Assembly: GCA_002455215.1 (NCBI GenBank)
Contig: DKKK01000132.1
Span: 136-7,804 of the forward strand
Length of the DNA stretch: 7,669 nt
Direction: 5' to 3'
Source: Anaerolineales bacterium UBA6668
GTDB taxonomy: Bacteria; Chloroflexota; Anaerolineae; Anaerolineales; UBA6668
Shown here: positions 1-7,152 of the stretch, one piece after another
How positions within the stretch are numbered: position 1 is the stretch's first letter
Layout: every line of letters begins with the position of its first letter
Translations under genes and position numbers: made by a program
The notes under the pieces: model-generated
The model's database searches: none
What the model saw: the letters and a program-made list of their open reading frames with translations, nothing else
Told to the model about the DNA's origin: nothing

Positions 1-2
1 TG

Positions 3-155
3 AAAGGCGTAGTAGCTGTGCGCGGTGTGTATGTTGAAGGTGCGAGTGTGCGAGTTGAAGTGAATCATGGGTCTATTATCCATATCGGCGCGTATTTAAC
101 CATTGCCAAATTCCCGGAATCGTATAGCCGAGAATCACCACCCACACATAGATGA
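3..155 (+). CDS. C-terminal fragment of an unidentified protein (5' end outside window)
   Basis: A plus-strand frame is open from the window edge to a TGA at 153-155, giving about 50 residues. The first part reads as a beta-rich stretch with alternating valines and charged residues (VVAVRGVYVEGASVRVEVNH, then GSIIHIGAYLTIAK). The tail after that is polar (ESYSRESPPTHR). I do not recognise the family, and the fragment is too short to assign a role. The last 80 bases overlap the 3' end of the minus-strand membrane protein gene ending at 76, so the two genes would be convergent with overlapping ends. The first 70 bases lie outside any other gene and have the codon pattern of coding DNA (GTG, GAA, GCG and GGT codons). 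Chance openness of a 50-codon frame cannot be excluded. Confidence 0.42.
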   Translation, partial: KGVVAVRGVYVEGASVRVEVNHGSIIHIGAYLTIAKFPESYSRESPPTHR

Positions 156-432
156 GTGGGATGTAAAGATTTTTGAGCGGGGTTTGTTGGAAGAGTAGGA
201 AAAACAAAGGGAATGCAATGGCACTTAATATTGAAGGAACAAACCAATTGCCGTGCGTCCAGCGTTCGGTTAAGCCCCAAAATAGGGCGATGATTGGGCA
301 CACGCCAAAGACCAGCACCGCGATTTGCCCCAAATCAAACTGGAACAGTTGTGGTAACACATAGTTTGCGCCGACCAACAGGGCAAAAGCAGTGAGTGCA
401 ATCATAATTGAGCGAATGAGAGAGTGGTTCAT
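76..432 (-). CDS. Small four-helix integral membrane protein, function unknown
   Basis: The gene encodes 118 residues and ends with TAA. Four hydrophobic stretches are visible, at about residues 7-25, 34-54, 64-82 and 89-110. They are joined by short loops, one of which carries TERWTHGNW at 55-63. The C-terminus is basic (NTRRYG), which suggests it faces the cytoplasm by the positive-inside rule. The ATG at 432 is preceded by AGGTGG (451-446), a good Shine-Dalgarno core, but 13 bases from the start, which is longer than usual. No conserved motif that would name a family is seen. It lies downstream of the large A2M gene on the same strand, 297 bp away, with a candidate terminator and its own candidate promoter between, so co-transcription is doubtful. 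Its 3' end overlaps the convergent frame at 3-155. Confidence 0.75.
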   Translation of the reverse strand: MNHSLIRSIMIALTAFALLVGANYVLPQLFQFDLGQIAVLVFGVCPIIALFWGLTERWTHGNWFVPSILSAIAFPLFFLLFQQTPLKNLYIPLIYVWVVILGYTIPGIWQWLNTRRYG

Positions 433-501
433 CGTGTTTGGGGTTCCACCTTTTGGGGGATAAGCCTGAAATTCTAAGCGAAATTAACCCATGCAACTAC
501 T

Positions 502-530
502 ATCTTAGACCTGTTTTCACAGTTAGGCAA
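502..530 (-). promoter_or_regulatory. Candidate promoter for the small membrane protein gene
   Basis: On the minus strand TTGCCT (530-525) and TAAGAT (507-502) match the sigma70-type -35 and -10 boxes at 4 of 6 positions each, with the ideal spacing of 17. This would place the transcript start near 495 and leave a leader of about 60 bases before the ATG at 432. It is a consensus match only. Confidence 0.35.
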
Positions 531-625
531 TATGGAAAGCGCACAAACTAGTATGTGTAGGTGGTTCGACTTGGACTTGGTAGTGAATCGAGTTGGGCAA
601 AGTGGTTGGGGGAGTAAGAATATAA

Positions 626-668
626 TGGCAGGAAGTTTTGGAGTGGGCAGATTCAAAACTTCCTGCTA
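626..668 (-). terminator. Candidate terminator after the A2M gene: 13-bp perfect inverted repeat
   Basis: GCAGGAAGTTTTG (628-640) is the exact reverse complement of CAAAACTTCCTGC (654-666), leaving a 13-base spacer. The hairpin starts 64 bases past the A2M stop codon. Read on the minus strand it is followed by CATTATATTCTTACT, which is T-rich but interrupted, so it is not a textbook factor-independent terminator. Read on the plus strand the stem extends with G-U pairs to 626-642/652-668, but no T-tract follows. Termination, or 3'-end protection of the long mRNA, is the simplest reading. The rest of the gap from 433 to 729 shows only the candidate promoter at 502-530 and an 8-base direct repeat TATGGGCT (701-708 and 731-738) spanning the A2M stop. 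Confidence 0.5.
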
Positions 669-729
669 ATCATTGCAAAAGACCGTGGCAGGTTTGTGGC
701 TATGGGCTTATTGGGTAAGTAAGAGCCTA

Positions 730-3700
730 TTATGGGCTGACAATTTTCAGGGTTTGGCTGTCTCCATTCCCCCTAAATTCAGGGTGATACATGCCTTCTA
801 AGGTTGTGGGGGCAACCGCAAAATCGCCAGCTACCACCGCCCGCGCCAGATATTGTAGGACAAGTTTTCCAGAATGCAAGTCAGTGATGAAGAATGAAAC
901 TGCAGATGCCCGAATCTGTTTGTAGTTGTAGTCATACTGCCCAAACCAATCGAATCTGTCATAATTATTGAAGTAATCCAAGTAGGCTTGGCGCTCATCA
1001 AAGCTGGCAATATTCAAACCGCTTTGCACCGCTTGTAGTCCACCCGGAAGCGGGTCTTCTATCATCACATACACACCCGGTTCTTTTGCAAGAAGCTCCA
1101 ATTGCACCAAAACCGCATCGCCAACGGCAAAGGGTTGGGTGGGTTCTTTGCCATTGGGTAGGAGATATTGGCGTGTAATCGAAATGCCGCTGGCAGGTAA
1201 GGCATCGGCACGGAGTAGGTTGGCTTGCCCTAGCGAATAAAACAAGTTTTTGCCAGTAAGGTTAATCAGGCGCAACTGGTGCTTTTCCTCCGTTTCTTTG
1301 CTGATATCCAGCGTCCAGCGTTGTCCAGATGAAGTGGGAGAAAGAGTGAGCGTAGTGAGCAAAGTGTTGTCCCACTCAATTTGCACATCTCCGGCAACTG
1401 TCACTTTATTTTTTAGCAAATGTGCGGTAATGCCCAAAATGGCATAGGCAGTTTCGTTGGTGGTTCCCCAACCATCAAATTCGCGTTGTTCCATCAACCA
1501 ATTGAGCACGAACTCGCTTTCGGGCTGACCGGGCAAAATGGTGACCAGGGCTTGTAGTAGTAAGGCAGTGGAACGTACATCCGAAGCCATCGTTTTTTTA
1601 GAGTAACTTCCATCTGCTAAGTCGGTTTTGATATACAGGGTATTGGATGTGGGGGTTTGGGCAGTGGCTAATACCGCTTGCAGTAATTGCTTGGCGGATT
1701 CATGCTCACCCAATTGCCACAAACTTAAGGCAAGGTTAAGTTTGGCAAACTCGTTGAGTGTGTCTTTACTCGATAAGAGCTTGTGGGCAAGCGGGGCAAT
1801 TTCTGCTGAGATATCGTCATAGTACTCCGAATCGTAGTTGTTATTTGGGGCAGTGGGTGCAATGTCTGTTTGGCTGAGTGCATACAAAGCAAATGCTTGC
1901 GTATTGGCATCCATTTTGTCAAAAGTTGCCAGTAAATAATACTTGCCACGCGCAATCACCTGCTCATCTACCAATGCCCCTGCCGAGCGGCTGATTTGTA
2001 AACCAAATACCACCCATGCTGTTTGGTAATCGTGGGATAGGTCATCAAACCACCAGCCCCAGCCGCCGTCATTGTGTTGAAACCCATACAGGCGTTGCAC
2101 ACTCTTTGCTACCAAATTCGATAAGTTGGGTTCCGTTGGCAGGTTTTGCTCCAGCCCCAATTGGGTAAAGGCGTTCAACAGCACCGCATTGGGCAGGGCT
2201 TTGCTCATGGTTTGTTCAACACAACCATGGGGATAGCCCGCCAGATAGGTGAGTCCGTTGAGCAAACTGGCACTGGCATCCGCACCTATTTCCAATTGTA
2301 ATTGACTACCTGGAAGCCGGTTGGCTGGCAAGTCAATGGCATGAGTCACGGAATCCCAAATACGCCCATTTTGTTGGGTGAATTGTTCCGTTTGCAAAAA
2401 AGTGACCGGGATTTGGCGCTCCACGGCGTCACTCATTTCACCATCCGTTTTGGCAGAAATATTAATAATGGCTGTACTGGCGGCAGTGGCTTGGGCTTGC
2501 CAAGTGACCAATTGGGTTTCACCTGCGGCTAAGGTTAGCGGATGTTGGGTAGGGCTAGAAATTTGCAAGCCAGTTTGTTGCAATTCGACAGTCAATTGAA
2601 CAGGGTTATCGCTATAGTTGCCCACTTGTGCCGCCAAGGTAAGCGCATCGCCAACATGGATTTGGCTGGGTAAGAAGGGGCGAATGACCAATGACTGTTG
2701 AGTGACAATTTTGGCGGATGCTTCCCCCATTTGGCTTTGGCGGGTGATGCCTTTGGCAGTCAGGCGCCAGGTGGTTAGGTTGTCGGGCAGTTCCACCTGC
2801 ACCACAGCTACCCCATTGGCATTGGTGCGCACATTGGGTAGCCACAACACCGCATCTGGGAAGTCTGCACGTGGATTGCCGGCATCAAAACTGCCACCGC
2901 CACCGCCACCGCCTTGCCCATCCGGTCCCCAAATTTGGCGATAAGGCATGAAGCTATGGAAGTTTTTCACGTCCATTGCCCGCTCTTTGTAAAAAGTACT
3001 GTAAATTTCGCCAGCCGGGTCGTCTTTGAGCAAGAACAAGGCTTCATCCACCAGTGCCAGCGAGAGTTCAGCCAGAACAGGTCTGCCTTGTGCATCTGTC
3101 ACTTGAATTTCAAATGAAGCAGTATCGCGCGGGGCGTAACTTTCACGATTGCTGGTGATAGCAAGCTTTAGCTTGTGCGCGTTCTCGCTGACAGAGAGTG
3201 AAATAGACGATTCGAGTAGTTGCGAATCTTGCAAAGATTCATATTGCCCCTCTGGGTGCAAGGTTGTATCGAGTGCGTTCCACGCTTGCAAGGTGACGTA
3301 AATATTAGGGCTGTATTCTGCCAAAATGGGTATTTCAATCTCGCTGAATGGGCTTTCGAGCTTAACCATACGGTTCTCAAAAATACTGCCGCGTTCAATG
3401 GTTAGCAAGGCTTCGCGTTCATGGTCCGAAAACACCCGCAGGGTTGCCATTTGCCCGGCTTGATAGTCCGGTTTGTCTGCTGATAGGATCGCTAGATTTC
3501 CGGATGAATCATCCTGCCAATAAGAGTTGGTATAAATGATTTGAGAGTCAAAAACACCATCTGTTTCTTGCAGATAGGCACGAATCATAAAAGCGCCATA
3601 ACTGGAATCGGGAATTTTGAGAGTGGTGATAACTTTGCCATTGGCATCGGTGGGCAAGGTGGTAACAACCACTGTTTCATTTTGATAGCCTCTCCAATAG

Positions 3701-6700
3701 TTTATCAATTCTACGATCACGGCTTGCCCTTCAAGTGGTTTGCCAAAGGTGCTAGAAAGTTTCACCGCAACTGGCACTTCCTCGCCATCTTCCCAGTCAT
3801 AGCTCTTGGGAATTGTTAGCTGAACCTGATAGGCGGAAGGAAAAACATGCACAGTTGTTGAACTGCTTACCGAATTGCCAGAATCGGGTTCTGTAATACT
3901 CGCTTCAATGGCTAATTGATTCTTGGAAGATTCGTCAAGATTTCTATAATAATATCCAAAATAGTCAGTGTATGCCCGATAATTGACAACGGCAGGAATT
4001 TGCAAAACAGCGTTGCCTTCGGCATCGGTAGTGGCGCGAAAGGTTTGTTCGCGGGCAATTTCCCAACTGTTTTTGAGATATTCAATATACCGATCACTGT
4101 AAAAGTAGTAGTAGTCGGAATCGATAAGCGGTTTGAAATAGAGTTTCACCTGAATAGAACTATTGGCAACCGGTTCTCCGAATAAATATTGAGCATTAAC
4201 TCGGACAGACATTGTGTCGCCAGCTAAATAACTTGATTTGTCAGGAATAACCGATAACTGGATTTCGGGCTTGGAAAAATCTTCCACCGTAAAGGTTTGA
4301 CTTACCTGCTCGCCATTGGCAAAAACCAACACCATTTGATAATTGCCTAGCATTGCATCTTCAATGAGTTGAAAACTACCGTCAAAGGTGCCAAAATCGC
4401 TCAAAATGACCGGTGTTTGTGAAATTAAGTTGTTGCGCGGGTCACGAATTTCCAGATTGGCAGACATCCCCGCCGGAACTAGGCTGTACTGAGCATCATT
4501 GTCACGGCGAACAATTCCTTTGAATGCAACCTTCTGCCCACTGCGGTAAATCGGGCGGTCGGGGTACAGGTAAGCGAAATAGCGGTTTTTATGTGCGACA
4601 TTGGAAGAATCGTTGATGTTTCTGTAATATCTTCCCATTTGCCAATGATGACCTAACCCACTTGCCCCTATGCTATCCCCACGTTGTGCGGTCACAAAAT
4701 ACGGGGTTTTGCCAGCAGGAATATTCGTCTGGAATACTCCAACCCCGTCTGTGACACCGGTTTGAATCACCTGCCCTTGCGCATCATACACGCTTATTGC
4801 CACATCCTTCATCACGTGACTGTTGGTATTGTTGACCCAAACCAGCAAATCGCCGCCGCTTGCTTGCTCTACTTGCGAGTTGGGGGCAAACTTCACTTGC
4901 ACCGATGAGCGAGAAACTACCAAAAGCAGTTGATCTTCCAAATAAGACGTTTCTAAATTGAGTACGTACATCCCTTCCGGTAGGTCAGCAGGCAGAATCA
5001 CTTCCGAATAGTTGCTGTCTTGGTCAGAATCAGCGGATTGGTGTACTTCTGTCTGATAAGAGATTTGCAAGGGTAATGCCCGGGTGTCTAACTTAATCGC
5101 TTCACGAGAAAAACCATACCACCACCGGCTTTCTGAAGTGTTATCTGGGGTTTGTTGTTCCATTGCAATAAACTGTTTGGGGGTTAGGCGATAAAGCGAC
5201 AAACGCACTTGGCTAACGCGGTTGAGAACCGCCAGTTGTACCGCTCGCCTGCCGTCCAAATCAATTGTTTGATAATTTGCGCCATATTCGCCAAACGTTG
5301 CAGTTTCCAAAAAGTCTCCGGTCATTAATTCCCATATTTGTTCGGAAGGGAGAAAGGTCTTGCCACTTTCCGACTGAATACTGGGGGATACTTTTACGGT
5401 ATATAGGGTTTGGGGCTTCCATAAACCATTCTCGGGAAAAATTTCTAGTTTTTTCGCGGTTACCCATCGATATTGGACCTTTGTGGGTGGAGAGATTTGA
5501 ATCAGCGCATCTAGCGATTGTTCTGCCTGAATCGGGCGGTCAAAATTTAGCACCAATGGCGAGCCTGTAGCCAATTCCTGAGTATCACCAATGACCATCG
5601 CGGGTGGGGTTTTCCATTCAGTTTCTGGAGTGGGGAGAGTATAAGGCTTCCAATGATTAAAAATCATCTGGTCGTTTGTAAAGCGAATCCGATAGATTTG
5701 TTCGGGTGGCAGAAAATCTAAGGGTTGAATCATTACATTGCTTTCCCTTTCGTTCCAAACCAACTCATAATCAAAAGCAGGGGAGATTTGAAAATTCTCA
5801 GCGAACCAAGTTTTATCAATGGGTAGGCTACTGTTCAACCGTAAGGCGGGCGGTTTTTCCCCGAGGGTTATGTTTCCCCAACGCAGAATTGGTTGGGTCG
5901 TGCGGGTTAGGTGATGCAAATCTTTGCCTATCCGTTTTCCGTTGTGTAATTTAGCGTTTTTGCCAAGGATAATACGATATTCGGTATCTAGCTTCAAAGG
6001 TTCGGCGGCGGATATCAAAAATACCCTTGCCGATTCTGCGCTAATTTCGACAGCTACCTGTGGTTGGATTTGGATGGCTTCTGCCAGGCTGGTAACGTCT
6101 AAATCATAATTAAGCTGAATTTTCCATTGAAACTTGCCCGCCAAAACAAAATTTTCAGTCCAGTTTGCCGACAAGGCAGGCGTGGTCAAATCTTGCTTGA
6201 AAGGTTGCAGGGGTTCATGGGACTTTTGCGCTTTTGCTTCTGCGGAAATCGAAACCTGAAATTTGGTATCAGGAACCCAAGCATTTGGTTTGAACCGTAT
6301 CTCTAAGCGAGTGTTGTCGATATCCCACATGATTCGGTCTACAGCACCTTCCGTAATGCTTAACGAATTTTCAACACTTTGCGCGTCCATCGCCTCGCTG
6401 AATTTAATTACAACCGAAGAATATTTTTCAAAAATATTGAGTTTTGCTTCCTGCACAATCGGTTTTGCCACAATGGTAATTTGCAAGTCGCTTTTCACAA
6501 ACAAGACATTCCCATTGGCAGTTCTGAGTGTTGGGTGGGGGCGAAGCCGATAAGTCACACCTTTTCGCCACCCATTTTTAGGTGTGAACTGCACCGCCTG
6601 ATTGTCCATCCAAGTGAATTTTCCTTCAATCGGTGGCGTAAATGCCAATGGTTTGTTGTTGCTGGTATCCATCGGCTCGGCAAAATGCAGAATGATAGGA

Positions 6701-6891
6701 CTGGTTTGTGAAACTTTACCATTGTTTGGGTCGGAGTCTAGCCAAAACGGCAAAGTAGGGGTGGGTTCCGCCGGGGGCGGAGCGGTAACGGTAAGTGGGG
6801 GTAACGTGGAATGGGGTGTGGGTTCACTCGCGGGTGTGCAAGCACTAAGCATTCCCAAAACCATCAATAGCATACAAACTGTACGTTTCAT
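730..6891 (-). CDS. Bacterial alpha-2-macroglobulin lipoprotein with thioester (YfhM-like)
   Basis: This 2053-residue surface lipoprotein belongs to the alpha-2-macroglobulin family, whose members trap proteases. Cleavage of a bait region exposes an internal thioester that bonds covalently to the attacker. Seen in order: a signal peptide with lipobox LSAC (lipid-modified Cys18); a Pro/Thr-rich linker at 19-48; and five Ig-like (Big_5-type) domains at about 48-141, 143-238, 242-333, 335-426 and 430-525. Macroglobulin domains follow, including the MG2 signature DRPIYRSGQKV from 778. Next come a seven-glycine run (1327-1333) in the likely bait segment and the A2M-domain start DFPDAVLW (from 1343). 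The thioester motif is CVEQ (Cys1557, Gln1560), followed by NDGGWGWW (1607-1614) of the helical thioester domain. The end, LARAVVAGDF and LEGMYHPEFRG, matches the usual C-terminal domain. The protein is longer than E. coli YfhM (about 1650 residues). The start is well supported by GAGGG 7 bases upstream. No pbpC partner is visible. Confidence 0.95.
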   Translation of the reverse strand: MKRTVCMLLMVLGMLSACTPASEPTPHSTLPPLTVTAPPPAEPTPTLPFWLDSDPNNGKVSQTSPIILHFAEPMDTSNNKPLAFTPPIEGKFTWMDNQAVQFTPKNGWRKGVTYRLRPHPTLRTANGNVLFVKSDLQITIVAKPIVQEAKLNIFEKYSSVVIKFSEAMDAQSVENSLSITEGAVDRIMWDIDNTRLEIRFKPNAWVPDTKFQVSISAEAKAQKSHEPLQPFKQDLTTPALSANWTENFVLAGKFQWKIQLNYDLDVTSLAEAIQIQPQVAVEISAESARVFLISAAEPLKLDTEYRIILGKNAKLHNGKRIGKDLHHLTRTTQPILRWGNITLGEKPPALRLNSSLPIDKTWFAENFQISPAFDYELVWNERESNVMIQPLDFLPPEQIYRIRFTNDQMIFNHWKPYTLPTPETEWKTPPAMVIGDTQELATGSPLVLNFDRPIQAEQSLDALIQISPPTKVQYRWVTAKKLEIFPENGLWKPQTLYTVKVSPSIQSESGKTFLPSEQIWELMTGDFLETATFGEYGANYQTIDLDGRRAVQLAVLNRVSQVRLSLYRLTPKQFIAMEQQTPDNTSESRWWYGFSREAIKLDTRALPLQISYQTEVHQSADSDQDSNYSEVILPADLPEGMYVLNLETSYLEDQLLLVVSRSSVQVKFAPNSQVEQASGGDLLVWVNNTNSHVMKDVAISVYDAQGQVIQTGVTDGVGVFQTNIPAGKTPYFVTAQRGDSIGASGLGHHWQMGRYYRNINDSSNVAHKNRYFAYLYPDRPIYRSGQKVAFKGIVRRDNDAQYSLVPAGMSANLEIRDPRNNLISQTPVILSDFGTFDGSFQLIEDAMLGNYQMVLVFANGEQVSQTFTVEDFSKPEIQLSVIPDKSSYLAGDTMSVRVNAQYLFGEPVANSSIQVKLYFKPLIDSDYYYFYSDRYIEYLKNSWEIAREQTFRATTDAEGNAVLQIPAVVNYRAYTDYFGYYYRNLDESSKNQLAIEASITEPDSGNSVSSSTTVHVFPSAYQVQLTIPKSYDWEDGEEVPVAVKLSSTFGKPLEGQAVIVELINYWRGYQNETVVVTTLPTDANGKVITTLKIPDSSYGAFMIRAYLQETDGVFDSQIIYTNSYWQDDSSGNLAILSADKPDYQAGQMATLRVFSDHEREALLTIERGSIFENRMVKLESPFSEIEIPILAEYSPNIYVTLQAWNALDTTLHPEGQYESLQDSQLLESSISLSVSENAHKLKLAITSNRESYAPRDTASFEIQVTDAQGRPVLAELSLALVDEALFLLKDDPAGEIYSTFYKERAMDVKNFHSFMPYRQIWGPDGQGGGGGGGSFDAGNPRADFPDAVLWLPNVRTNANGVAVVQVELPDNLTTWRLTAKGITRQSQMGEASAKIVTQQSLVIRPFLPSQIHVGDALTLAAQVGNYSDNPVQLTVELQQTGLQISSPTQHPLTLAAGETQLVTWQAQATAASTAIINISAKTDGEMSDAVERQIPVTFLQTEQFTQQNGRIWDSVTHAIDLPANRLPGSQLQLEIGADASASLLNGLTYLAGYPHGCVEQTMSKALPNAVLLNAFTQLGLEQNLPTEPNLSNLVAKSVQRLYGFQHNDGGWGWWFDDLSHDYQTAWVVFGLQISRSAGALVDEQVIARGKYYLLATFDKMDANTQAFALYALSQTDIAPTAPNNNYDSEYYDDISAEIAPLAHKLLSSKDTLNEFAKLNLALSLWQLGEHESAKQLLQAVLATAQTPTSNTLYIKTDLADGSYSKKTMASDVRSTALLLQALVTILPGQPESEFVLNWLMEQREFDGWGTTNETAYAILGITAHLLKNKVTVAGDVQIEWDNTLLTTLTLSPTSSGQRWTLDISKETEEKHQLRLINLTGKNLFYSLGQANLLRADALPASGISITRQYLLPNGKEPTQPFAVGDAVLVQLELLAKEPGVYVMIEDPLPGGLQAVQSGLNIASFDERQAYLDYFNNYDRFDWFGQYDYNYKQIRASAVSFFITDLHSGKLVLQYLARAVVAGDFAVAPTTLEGMYHPEFRGNGDSQTLKIVSP
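2893..2913 (-). repeat. Hexameric GGC-GGT tandem repeat encoding seven glycines in the bait segment
   Basis: On the minus strand the codons alternate GGC GGT three times and end with GGC, which gives Gly1327 to Gly1333. The repeat lies between GPDGQ and SFDAGNPRADFPD, directly before the A2M domain and about 225 residues ahead of the thioester cysteine, where the bait region of this family sits. A repeat of 6-base units can gain or lose units without a frameshift, so the linker length may vary between strains. The repeat is directly seen; the variability is inference. Confidence 0.75.
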
Positions 6892-6898
6892 CAGATTT

Positions 6899-6903
6899 CC
6901 CTC
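6899..6903 (-). promoter_or_regulatory. Ribosome binding site of the A2M gene
   Basis: GAGGG on the minus strand (6903-6899) lies 7 bases ahead of the ATG at 6891. The spacing is ideal and fixes the start. The resulting N-terminus is a proper lipoprotein signal peptide, which independently supports it. Confidence 0.8.
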
Positions 6904-6914
6904 ATAATTTTTAA

Positions 6915-6944
6915 GTTATATTCGATACACAACAAAAATTGCAC
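6915..6944 (-). promoter_or_regulatory. Weak candidate promoter of the A2M gene
   Basis: TATAAC (6920-6915, minus strand) matches the -10 consensus at 5 of 6 positions. Eighteen bases upstream GTGCAA (6944-6939) matches the -35 box at only 3 of 6. The transcript would start close to 6908, giving a leader of about 17 bases that contains the ribosome binding site. The poor -35 box and the overlapping inverted repeat suggest possible control by an activator or repressor, which is inference. Confidence 0.3.
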
Positions 6945-6969
6945 TTTTCCCAATAAGTAAACGGTGCAA
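6939..6969. repeat. Spaced inverted repeat TTGCAC/GTGCAA upstream of the A2M gene
   Basis: TTGCAC (6939-6944) and GTGCAA (6964-6969) are exact reverse complements with 19 bases between them, so the arm centres are 25 bases apart. The first arm coincides with the -35 position of the candidate A2M promoter. It could be an operator, but a 6-base arm pair is not rare by chance. Confidence 0.3.
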
Positions 6970-6996
6970 CTGACAAGCTCGTTGTTGAAACGGTGC
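6959..6996. repeat. 9-bp direct repeat AAACGGTGC upstream of the A2M gene
   Basis: AAACGGTGC occurs at 6959-6967 and again at 6988-6996, 29 bases apart start to start. Both copies are upstream of the candidate A2M promoter, and the first overlaps one arm of the inverted repeat at 6939-6969. Two equal sites in this position would suit a transcription activator, but no regulator is identified. Confidence 0.35.
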
Positions 6997-7019
6997 CTTA
7001 CTGAATTTAGACGAGCCCG

Positions 7020-7056
7020 CAAGAAATTTAGTTCCCAAATTCTTCGAAATTTCTTG
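7020..7056. repeat. 10-bp perfect inverted repeat CAAGAAATTT / AAATTTCTTG
   Basis: CAAGAAATTT (7020-7029) is the exact reverse complement of AAATTTCTTG (7047-7056), with 17 bases between. The arms are AT-rich and no T-tract follows on either strand, so a terminator is unlikely. A protein binding site in the divergent intergenic region is possible. The spacer holds a further AAATTCTTCGAA stretch related to the arms. Confidence 0.4.
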
Positions 7057-7152
7057 ATACTGTTAAAAATGAATCTCGAATTCGGCTCCCATTTTTGCGG
7101 CTTTCTTTTGCAAATAGTTCAGTGGTTGCGTTTCGTGCGGTTCGCAGTTCTA

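Noticed and set aside
571..606. Tandem ACTTGG and near-repeat TCGACTTGG/TCGAGTTGG
   Set aside because: They are short, imperfect and without periodic spacing, so they are not a CRISPR or iteron array.
474..656. 60-codon minus-strand open frame
   Set aside because: It overlaps the candidate terminator hairpin and candidate promoter, and its Pro- and Asn-rich composition has no domain signal.
2302..2599. Plus-strand open frames inside the A2M gene (also at 3541-3819, 5265-5570 and 6263-6711)
   Set aside because: They are antisense shadows of the long, clearly coding minus-strand frame, with no ribosome sites or domain signals.
730..6891. Possible new defence or toxin system built on the giant protein
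   Set aside because: All main domains match the known bacterial alpha-2-macroglobulin family, and there is no toxin domain, immunity gene or secretion apparatus in view.
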